Source: Paulinella micropora
Taxonomy: Eukaryota; Cercozoa; Imbricatea; Euglyphida
Assembly (NCBI GenBank): GCA_009731375.1
Contig: BJOX01000327.1
Span: forward strand, 514,381-538,396
Length of the DNA stretch: 24,016 nucleotides
Direction: 5' to 3'
In this document: positions 16,272 to 24,016 of the stretch, one piece after another
How positions within the stretch are numbered: the first letter of the stretch is position 1
Layout: the number at the start of each line of letters is the position of its first letter
Notes under the pieces: model-generated
Database searches by the model: none
The model's input: only the letters and a program-made list of their open reading frames with translations
What the model was told of the DNA's origin: nothing
Translations under genes and position numbers: made by a program

Positions 16272-17492
16272 TTACCTGCGAGCGGGCATGTTGTCCCACG
16301 GGCGCGACGGGGTCGCGCGGGCTCCACCAACATTGCGGGGGTCACGCATCTCGTCACGGTCACGCTTGGGAAGCGGGCATTTCGGGGACAGATGACCATA
16401 CTCCCCACAGTTGTAGCATCTGAACGATGATAGATCCTTCGCAGCTGATGCTCCTCCCAGCTTCTTCCTCTTGAGTAGTGGGCCTGCAGGCGTAAAGTAC
16501 TCCTCCACGTCGTCCCAGACTGCGGAGTCGACCTTCTTGGCGTGTGCCTTGGCGATCTTGAGTGCATCCTCCACACCGTAGCCAGCGGAGCGAGTCTTGA
16601 AATACTTGACCACTGCCGCAATCAACACACCAAGGTCCTCAAACTTGGACTCACCACCATTGTGAGTAGTAAGTAGCGCCAGTATCATCGAACAAGCAGC
16701 CTTCTCCTCAACTGCTTCCAACATCATGGGCAGGCTTGAGTCCGTGGATAGCTCTGATCTCTTCTGGCTCTTCGCCATGTCCAGTACAGCCGCAAGTATC
16801 TGCTCCATCCTGCCTGGGTGAGGCCAGCCAGCACCATCCACCTTCTGCAGGCTCTGCTCCTCGTGGCGGGTGCAGTAGTCTTGGCCAGGGCTTGTCTCGC
16901 TAAGACAGCCTAACACACGTACAACACATGTACATCATTAGTAATCACCTTGCCACACAGGCTATCTGTTACCCTTATAATCACAAACTGCACGACTCGC
17001 TCCTCCCCCAGCCATGAAAGCTTGCATTAGTGCACCCATTTGAGATGCATCAATCATCACGGGCGCGTGTACGGTGCTCCCGCCCGCTGCGCCCACACCA
17101 GTGGGGACACCGATGTGCCCAGCCGCAGCGGGTGCGGCGACACCATGATGACCCGAAGCAACCAACCCTGCTCCCACAACTGCCGGAGCTGGCGCACCTG
17201 CAACGACCATTCCTCCAGCAGCTGGCGAGCTGACTGACGACACAAGCAACGCCGGTCCAGACGAGTGCAAGGAGGCGGAGGTATCTCCACTTGTTGCCAA
17301 ATTCGAAGTGGACGGTACAGAGACGCTCGGTACCCCAACCACGAATGACGGTGGGGGACAGGGTGCTCTTGGGGAAGAGGCTGAGTTTCCAACCGCCGCA
17401 CTGGCTGCCGCCATGATGGTCGATAACCGCACGGGATGAAGCAGCAGACGTTGCCGCCCTACGCTTTGCTGCTCTTGCTTCTCCAGGGACAT
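16272..17492 (-). CDS. Gag-like protein with CCHC zinc knuckle, one probable intron
   Basis: The start is taken as ATG 17490-17492 (MSLEKQEQQSVGRQ). The first exon (to 16,973) encodes an Ala/Ser/Pro/Val/Gly-rich low-complexity segment. The second (from 16,909 to the stop at 16272) encodes a helical region and then C167-x2-C170-x4-H175-x4-C180 (CYNCGEYGHLSPKC, counted from 16,916), a nucleic-acid-binding zinc knuckle, and a basic tail. Stops between the two parts fall inside a 63-nt segment with good splice signals, and the frame is the same on both sides. A rival start at ATG 17500-17502 (MSSDVPGEARAAKRR) in another frame looks protein-like for about 30 residues, so the true N-terminus is uncertain or has a frame change. 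Gag packages the element RNA into particles. Confidence 0.7.
16910..16972 (-). other. Probable 63-nt spliceosomal intron in gag
   Basis: On the minus strand the segment begins GTAACA, ends TGTGTTAG and has a TACTAAT branch-point match about 30 nt before the acceptor. It contains in-frame stops, and its length is a multiple of three, so its removal keeps the frame. It interrupts a Gly codon in phase 1. Confidence 0.6.
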
Positions 17493-17521
17493 CACTTGAC
17501 ATTATTGGTAGCAAAGAACGT

Positions 17522-17579
17522 GGATAAAAAGTCCAAAAACAAGAATCTCTCTTCTTGTGTTCGAGGAACTTGCGAAAGT
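17522..17579. repeat. 58-bp candidate recombinase site, copy upstream of gag
   Basis: This copy matches 12,249-12,306 over 58 bp, with ACAAGAA/TTCTTGT arms around a 6-nt spacer. Sequence on both sides differs from the copies in the 2-kb repeats, so the edges are sharp. It lies about 20-90 nt upstream of the gag start region and probably marks the 5' end of the retrotransposon. Confidence 0.65.
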
Positions 17580-17592
17580 CCTTATTAGGGAA

Positions 17593-19229
17593 CATATGTA
17601 GGTTCTACTAGTCGGTAGACTGATGCAGCGAGTAAACTCATTCAATATTCAAGATTTTGAGGTGCTGTCTGCGCAGAATTCAATGTTTTTAGTGGGAATG
17701 GTCTGTCCCGTATTAAGGTTTTCAGTTCATATAAGCTATTGCTGTCATCTGGGTGTATGTTCTGAATTTCGACAAACTAGTTTTCGACCTATGTTTTCCT
17801 AGTTTTTGTTTTATACCGTACATCTCTGCAAAAACCCTTTGGCAGGATTGCTCAACATAACATTTGAATTCATTTGAGCACTTGTGCGTCAAAATGAGTG
17901 AAGAGTGCATCATGCACACAACATTTTTCAGTTAAAAACACCATACTTGCTATGTCCTGAAAAGTGAAAATAGAAGTCGATAATAAGGATTTCAAATACG
18001 GGAGTAACCAAGTTTTCTGATGAAAACACTTGCGTCATGCTTGCTTTGGCTTGAAACAACGTGGTCTGAACAAACACTCGCTGTGTCAAGATGGACCTCC
18101 AACAGACACTGGTGTAGCCGGCCCGTCAATTTCTGTTGGAAATATTTGACAGGATCATGCCAATTCCCGGAGAGGAAACCAGAAAAATTTCCAAAAAATA
18201 TTTGAAACAAACAGGCCTATCGACATACGTAGCCTTTGAAGAGAAGGCCGCACTAATTTTTTTTTTATTTGACGGTTTTTGCGGGGTCGAGATTGGTAAA
18301 AGTCGTGTCTCTTGAGAGTTTTGTGTTTTTTTTCTGTGTATTTCTCATGCATCCTTTCACGTCCCGTGGTCTTGTACAGTCGTTTCACACGTTGTGCCCA
18401 TGCTGTCTGCAAAATGGTTTGTTGTAAAACTTATCTGTAGCATGTGTTGTTCCCTTTTCCCTGAAACACTTTTTTGCACCTGTCCTGTATCGCTCCTATA
18501 TGTGCTGTGTGTGCTTTTCTTGGAATGTTATGTGCTGAATCTATTCACAATCACATGGTCTTTGTTTTGCATATGTTCAAATCCTGCTCCTTTCTTTGTA
18601 ACCCTGCTGTTGGTGACCTTTTCTGGGCTCCAGACAGGCTAAAAAAATACTAATTGAGATTTTTACAGATTTTCAATTTTTTTCTGCACTTTCTGCACAA
18701 AATGTTTTTATTAAATAGTGTCTTTGATTTCCTTCACTTTTTGTACTAGTACCGGCCTTGTATTTAAATAAAAAAAACTTTGAGTGAGGGCCTTATGCCC
18801 TTTTCTTGCTGACTTTGGCAGGTTTGTTTGCAGGCTTGAGGTTACCTTTTTGTAAAAAAACTTTGTACATTTAATTATAAGCATACAGAGAAAGATATTA
18901 TGTAAAAAATTTATTGAAGAGCATACTGGGAACAGTATGAGAACTGACTTTGATTTTTGGTCATCACAAGCATCATTTTTTCAGGTGGCAAGGTGGCCAC
19001 TTTTTTCCGGTGGGGGGTGTGCAAATTAGTTGGGAAAAAAGGGTGGGCGACGGGAAATTGATTGGTTTGAAGTCAATTTTGATTATTTTTCAATGAGGTT
19101 TTCGTAATATGTTAGTCCATCACTTTCTTTATGAACATGTATAATTTCTATTTAATAAAATTACATATTCCGTTCTAATTTTTTTTTTGAATTCTACCGA
19201 CCACTTTTATACGGGAGAACCTACATATG
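17593..19229. mobile_element. Non-autonomous DNA transposon-like element with terminal inverted repeats
   Basis: The ends carry matching inverted sequences: CATATGTAGGTTCT at 17,593-17,606 and its exact complement at 19,216-19,229. Further in, TCGGTAGA (17,612-17,619) pairs with TCTACCGA (19,193-19,200); the spacing is 5 nt on the left and 15 nt on the right. The 1.6-kb interior is T-rich and has no credible gene, only short chance frames. Because the outermost CATATG is itself a palindrome, it could be either TIR or target duplication. It lies directly beside the 58-bp site upstream of gag. The superfamily is not recognised. Confidence 0.6.
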
Positions 19230-19377
19230 CAACCTGGTTCGGGGTTTCTATTTGCTACTCCACCACTACCACTGCCTAGATTCTGCCTATTTCTATCCTA
19301 TCTAGACTCGAAATAAATTCGTTACGGATACACCCAATAACTAGGATAACCATGTTTCATACATAATAATACACACC
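19230..19377. other. Short unique spacer before the right 2-kb repeat
   Basis: This is a 148-bp stretch with no gene, repeat or RNA structure that stands out. Confidence 0.4.
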
Positions 19378-21013
19378 GAACCATATGCAAATGTCACCTC
19401 ACATATATATACAGAGTACAACGGGTATTCCTGGTGCGTTCCCAGTTGCGCCACACTTAACGAGATAAACAGAATAAGATGATAAAAAACATATTCATAT
19501 AATAAGTAGGTCCGACATTCGATCACATGATACAACACAATCTACCCTACTAACACAACCCACCAAGGCGAGAAGTCACCCAACGCAAGGAAGCAACACA
19601 CACATACATTGTATCAAGCATAAACACGTACAGCACACAACATACATCCCTCAACAACACCCCACGGCCGGATGCAGACGGCAAAACTCACCAACGCATG
19701 CACACGTTAGCTAAGCTACACAGAATGAGCGTCATATAGCCCAGCTCCTTCCTAAACAAACAACCAACACACTGTCAACCTCATTCAAAATGATATCATC
19801 ACATAATACAAACGTATCAGCCTGTGATGACCATCACAATCTAAGTATGCACAACAACTACCAGACACTCAGTCAAGACATAACATTCCCACAACATCTC
19901 ATTGAACAACCACACATTACCCACACTGAAAATGACTAAATACACGAAGTGGACGAATCAATACATCCACAGCACTACTTCACGTTAAGTCATCGATCAA
20001 TACGCATAACGTGTGCAACACAGAGTAACACACACTCGTAAGGAACGCATAAGGGAATTGTACTAACTTCCTTCACAACACATCCAAATCAACATAATTC
20101 AACCCACAGCAGCACCTGACACTAACAAACATCCACTCAGCTTATAAAGACACTCCCCATACAGATATGATCGTCACCTTCCCAAACCACTCCCACTCAC
20201 CACAATAAAACCACCTGTACACAACTGTATGACCTCAAACGCACACGCTGCTAGTGATCATTCATAATACAGACACTCCAATCCCTGTTATAACACATTA
20301 AGCTTCCACAATACACACTCTCATAGGTAGCATTTTGGCCACGTGTCCAAAGCTTAGAGTTGAGACTGCGTCCACACAGACAGGTATAGCACTGCTTTAT
20401 CTGATCCCCCTATGTAACATGTCTATGTGCAGGGCCCTTCAAAGTGTTCAGACGCGCAAACACATTGAGTATGAATTATTGAACCGCCTTTCCTGATGCG
20501 TAGCAAGGCATTAGTAAAGTAATACAAATAATAGCGGCGAAAATAATTTGTAATTAATAATAGTTAAAATAACAACAAAAATCATCACACCCATGCAGTA
20601 ACGTTACGAACTCATATTAATCATTGCTTCAAACATTCACAATTATCTAAATTAAGAACCGAAACCACCCCCCAGGGTCAGAAAGTCATACCTATCATAA
20701 AATCTGCACCTTGTTCCATTTTCTTTTTTTTTTTAATTAATCTCTCCATCCTTATTTTCGACGCAACGCCAGTCGTCATGCAACACAACTCTTACCGATA
20801 CTCCAACCCGCACCCTTCTCCTTTCTTTCCTCAAAATACATGAATCAGCACCTTCTCCCAATTAAATTTTTTATCCCACGCAGCAACTTGCAACAAATCA
20901 CTGTCTTATTAGATCCCATATCTATGTCTCATTTCCTCTCCACAGATCCGCCCGTCCCGTATCACACTTACAAGTAATCAAGTTACGCTACAAAACTTTA
21001 CTGCATAACTAAA

Positions 21014-21029
21014 GGGTGGGTGGGTGGGG
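21014..21029 (+). other. G-quadruplex motif, copy 2
   Basis: This is the same GGGTGGGTGGGTGGGG as in copy 1 of the 2-kb repeat, again touching the 58-bp site. Confidence 0.75.
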
Positions 21030-21083
21030 ATAAAAAGTCCAAAAACAAGAATCTCTTCTTGTGTTCGAGGAACTTGCGAAAGT
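21028..21083. repeat. 58-bp candidate recombinase site, copy in right 2-kb repeat (56 bp)
   Basis: The inverted arms ACAAGAA/TTCTTGT are intact but the spacer is TCTC instead of TCTCTC. If this is a crossover site, the shortened spacer may impair it. Confidence 0.55.
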
Positions 21084-21908
21084 GACGAGAACACTAGGTG
21101 CATAAAGTCACATGTTTTATTACTTGCGCGACACATGTCGCAACTTTTCTAGTTATTCTTGTAGCATCATTTAGTTCTGATACCTTCAAATGGCTAGAAA
21201 TGAGCTCATTCCAGAATTTCGTAATTTGATTTTAGGCCTGATGGGCCAAATTGGACCAAAACTTGTAATATTAATGGCAATCATTCATAGTCAGTCCTAC
21301 CATATCAAACATGTTTGTGGAAACGGCTTCAAATGCCGAAATTCAGGCATTTACAATGTTCCGGCTTTTTCTCGTCTGAGGTCGCAAATTAGGTGCTGGC
21401 GAAAAACGGCATTCGCAGTAGACTAGTTTTGATTCTACAGTGAAAAGAATACACCGGCCCTCACTTACAAAAGGCAATTTAGCTAAACTCGCTATTTTTG
21501 TAAGGGCTCCGTGGTGCTAAAACTAGTATTGTAAAATGGAGTTAACGCTATGATTCTGGCTGGGAAGGCAATGTTGGAGAAGATTGGTACCGCGGACAAT
21601 TACTGAATTATGGCGATGTCAATACTAAGCGGCAGCGGGGACCAAAGTACTCGAACTAGTCGAAGTTGATTGAGAGGATTGCGCATGCGCAACAGTGAAC
21701 GGTCTAGACTGTGACTAGGGTGAGGCGCATAATGAGACCTTTAATGTTTAAGTATAAGAATCTGAGTTGGTATTAATGTCATCAAGGGGGAGCCTGGGAA
21801 GTTAACTTGGTGATGGGATTAATACAACCGGTATATACGTTAGTTAATAGCAGCGGCATTAATATTAATAGTTCATAGTATGGAAATAGGGATATTTACT
21901 TGTGTGGG

Positions 21909-21931
21909 TGGCATTGGTGGCACCAATGCCA
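21909..21931. repeat. Perfect 23-nt palindrome
   Basis: TGGCATTGGTG and CACCAATGCCA are exact complements around a single G. It is too short in loop to be a normal RNA hairpin but could be a protein-binding site or a transposon remnant. Confidence 0.7.
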
Positions 21932-22395
21932 ATATGCGCATGCTTTGTGTGGATACAATATATTTTATTTTATCATCGGACTTAGAGACCTGCATCAACT
22001 GTTTCGGTCGTTTGGTGGGCTTTTGTCTGTAAGGATTGAATTATAATTACATATTAAAGGACGTTTGGAGCTGGTTAGCTAGTCAACTGGGGACGCCTAG
22101 GAGACGTTAAACTGGCTTCTAATATCCTCTATACTGTTCAACTTCTTAAGGGGTCTCTGCGTGCCCCGTGACGGTATTCTGGGAAAGGGATCAGTGGGAA
22201 AGGGGTTCGACTGGAAGCTAGGTCCACAGGCGGTGGATTGGGGAGCAGATCGACCTCACAAACCGAAGACGACACTCGACGAAAAAAATGACACTGACCC
22301 CCTGCCGTAAGCCCTCCTCTCTCTCTGCCTTCTCTATATATTTTTCCTATTCTAGTTAGCCCCTCATTCCCCAACACTTTCTATACATGTCTATG

Positions 22396-22397
<2 letters not shown>

Positions 22398-22441
<44 letters not shown>
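22398..22441. repeat. 44-nt poly-T tract
   Basis: This is an uninterrupted T run, equal to a poly-A on the minus strand. It could be a simple repeat or the tail of a retro-inserted sequence reading leftward. No matching target duplication was identified. Confidence 0.8.
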
Positions 22442-22442
<1 letters not shown>

Positions 22443-22600
22443 AATTGTGTTGAGTTATTTCAGACAACGAAAGGAAAGAAAAAAATTTTTAACTCTGTGT
22501 TTGGTATGTTGGTTTGTTGTAATCATGGTGTCAACTTTTTTCAAGGTTTTTGTTTGTTTTGTAATTTTTTTTGAATTTTTTTTTCTTTTTTCCTGTGTAG

Positions 22601-23818
22601 ACACTTTCTTCACTTTTTGCCAATGTCTGCGGTGACAACCCTTATACAGCTTACTAACATAGAGCTAGCGAAAGAGAAAGATAAGAGGGTCTCAAAACCA
22701 CTTACCAAGGAAGATTTTTTTGTCTTTGTGGGGCTGTTAATCCAAATCTCATTGGCAGACAGAGGTAGGAGAAGGTCACACTGGGCACCCAAAAAGGGTA
22801 TGGGTACATACTGCTTGCCGGGGGATTGTTATGGCGACATAATGACCTGCAATCGGTTCGAGAGGATCTTGAAATGTTTACGTACAGGTCCACCAGCAAC
22901 AGAAGAGGACTCTTTTTTGCCTATTCGGGGGTGGGCGGAGGCTGTCGATCGTAAGGCGAGGGAAGCCATAGTTGCGGGGGGGGGGGGGGGGGGGGGGGGG
23001 GNNNNNNNNNNAGTTCACTGGGGACGGAATGCCTGGGCAAATGGTGGTTCCCCGCAAGCCGATCCCCGTGGGAAGGGAATATCATACCGCCTGTTGTGTC
23101 GAGTCTGGGGTCTGTATCGCACTGGAGATGGTGGAAGATAAGGAGAGAGATAAAAAAAAAGAATTTGCACATGAGTTCGGGGTCACTACTGCCACCACTT
23201 TGCGTATGATGAGGCAGTGGTTCGGTTCTGGGCGCATTGTAATCGGTGATTCGTGGTTTGCCAGTTGCAAAACAGCATGTGAGTTGAAAAAAAGAGGACT
23301 TGATTTTGTCGGAATGGTGAAGACTGCACACGCGGGCTTTCCTGTGAAGATGCTATGGGGTGCCAGGGGGGGGGGTCTAAGGGGGATTTGGCGTCAGCAA
23401 CATGCGAAAAGGACGGTATCAGGCTGCTTGCGGTGAACCAAAGCGACCACAATCAGTAGCAAGTTATTGCTACATGCTCCACCACTTTGCCAGGCAAGCC
23501 GCGGAATGCTCGTTACAGCCGCACTTTGCCTCTTGTCCCGAGGTGCGAGGCAGTGGCCTTGTATTATAGCGCTTTCAACGCTGTCGATCAATTCAACTCC
23601 GCTCGCCACGGGTCCTCTTCCCTCAACCTCGGCATTACAGTCGATGACTGGAAAAAGGTCGATTTCTTTATTTTGCTGGATTTTATATCACCAATGCTTG
23701 CAAGCATTTCAATTTTTTCAGCAAAACCGTTTTGGCCAATCTGAATATGCTGAAAGGAGACAACAGGCCCGGCTTTTTCAAGCATCTCCTCTGTAATGCC
23801 CCCAACGATAGCTCGTAA
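22601..23818 (+). pseudogene. Decayed piggyBac-type (DDE_Tnp_1_7) transposase
   Basis: Part one (from the ATG at 22623 to about 22,975) reads like the conserved N-side: TTLIQLTNIELAKEKDK, FFVFVGLLIQISL and, after a Trp-Pro segment, NRFERILKCLR. After the G-run and N gap, another frame (about 23,016-23,380) continues with GDGMPGQMVVPRKPIPVG, VTTATTLRMMRQWFGSG and the catalytic-Asp segment VIGDSWFASCKTA, then GMVKTAHAGFP. A third frame (about 23,487-23,680) holds ALYYSAFNAVDQFNSARHG with the next conserved Asp, followed by DDWKKVDF. A fourth (about 23,681-23,818) carries YITNACKHFNFFSKT to a TAA. The first catalytic Asp would lie in the gap. An AG after a T-rich tract at 22,599-22,600 may be a splice acceptor. 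Several frame changes make it inactive as assembled. Confidence 0.75.
22976..23011. other. Assembly gap: 26 G then 10 N
   Basis: The G homopolymer at 22,976-23,001 is followed by Ns at 23,002-23,011, inside the transposase. The exact sequence here is unknown and frame reading across it is not meaningful. Confidence 0.95.
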
Positions 23819-24016
23819 AAAGTCGGTAATACAACCAAACACAGTCCTCAAAAATGAGAATGATGTCTCGTTGTATTAGCTCAGTGAAGCCAAAAAGGAA
23901 AACGGCAACAGACCAGGAATAAAATGGCATCAGGTCCAATCCGGACAAATAATACTGAAAAACAAGCTGGTGCACCTGTCACCAGGAAAAGGTACTTTTT
24001 ACCGGCTATCCGGGGG
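23819..24016. other. Tail of window, no clear gene
   Basis: The sequence after the piggyBac-type pseudogene has short open frames but nothing recognisable. It could hold the C-terminal end or 3' terminal repeat of that transposon beyond the window. Confidence 0.3.

Larger units (their letters stand above)
12249..17579 (-). mobile_element. Tyrosine-recombinase retrotransposon (Ngaro/DIRS-type)
   Basis: Gag with zinc knuckle, RT-RNase H and tyrosine recombinase follow one another on the minus strand. This is the coding set of YR retrotransposons, which integrate a circular DNA by recombination instead of using a DDE integrase. No methyltransferase domain was seen after RNase H, which favours Ngaro over DIRS/PAT. 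The limits given are those of the 58-bp repeats that bracket the genes. The true ends are unclear because a 2-kb direct repeat overlaps one side and recurs beyond the other. All three genes are open, so the copy looks young. Confidence 0.8.
19378..21388. repeat. 2.0-kb direct repeat, copy 2
   Basis: This stretch is nearly identical to 10,599-12,611 and in the same orientation. It begins at the same GAACCATATGC and ends at the same GAGGTCGCAAA, after which the two loci diverge. It carries the same G-quadruplex and a copy of the 58-bp site with a 4-nt rather than 6-nt spacer. In the sense of the retroelement it lies upstream of gag, separated by 1.8 kb that includes the TIR element. Confidence 0.9.
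21389..22600. other. Non-coding stretch between repeat and piggyBac-type pseudogene
   Basis: No gene, tRNA or rRNA was recognised. It contains a perfect palindrome at 21,909-21,931, an ATTAATATTAAT palindrome near 21,860 and a 44-nt poly-T run at 22,398-22,441. A very T-rich segment at 22,540-22,600 ends in a splice-acceptor-like CCTGTGTAG. Confidence 0.5.

Noticed and set aside
16223-16621. Minus-strand 132-residue frame overlapping gag
   Set aside because: It overlaps the zinc-knuckle frame, is Arg/Ser/Thr-rich as expected of a shadow frame, and has no motif.
17050-17595. Alternative minus-strand frame over the gag N-terminus
   Set aside because: Only the first 30 or so residues after MSSDV look protein-like; the rest does not connect to the zinc-knuckle part. 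Kept only as a doubt about the gag start.
21389-22390. tRNA or rRNA genes in the non-coding stretch
   Set aside because: No cloverleaf with matching A and B box sequences and no rRNA-like stretch was recognised.
22398-22441. Poly-T run as a transcription terminator
   Set aside because: Far too long and not tied to any RNA polymerase III gene; a simple repeat or retro-tail is more likely.

Overview
The window is eukaryotic genomic DNA packed with mobile elements, with no recognisable host gene. Support for a eukaryote: an endogenous Polinton-like/adintovirus-like DNA virus, a tyrosine-recombinase (YR) retrotransposon with a probable spliceosomal intron, and a decayed piggyBac-type transposase. 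The host cannot be named; a marine invertebrate or a protist would fit. A run of 26 G followed by 10 N marks an assembly gap near the right end.

Region 1 (1 to about 10,598) is the right part of an integrated Polinton-like virus. On the plus strand lie an adenain-like cysteine protease (cut by the left edge), a penton-like minor capsid protein, a probable double-jelly-roll major capsid protein and a fibre/decoration-like protein. On the minus strand, converging on them, lie an unknown acidic protein, a DUF3820-like small protein, a protein-primed family B DNA polymerase and an AP2-like/zinc-finger protein. Integrase and packaging ATPase are not in the window and may lie to the left. Four genes are broken: a nonsense codon in the protease, and single frame displacements in penton, fibre-like protein and polymerase. 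Almost every gene end carries a hairpin immediately after or overlapping the stop codon. Two long hairpin types form an inverted-repeat frame around the DUF3820-like gene.

Region 2 (10,599 to 21,388) contains a 2.0-kb sequence present twice as near-identical direct repeats (10,599-12,611 and 19,378-21,388). Between them, on the minus strand, lie Gag (zinc knuckle, 63-nt intron), RT-RNase H and a tyrosine recombinase, in the order expected of a Ngaro/DIRS-type retrotransposon; no methyltransferase domain was seen. A 58-bp sequence with a recombinase-core-like inverted repeat occurs three times: just upstream of gag and once inside each 2-kb repeat. A 1.6-kb non-coding element with terminal inverted repeats (17,593-19,229) sits between gag and the right-hand repeat.

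Region 3 (21,389-24,016) is non-coding DNA with a perfect palindrome and a 44-nt poly-T tract, followed by a piggyBac-type transposase pseudogene (about 22,601-23,818) that changes frame several times and spans the assembly gap.
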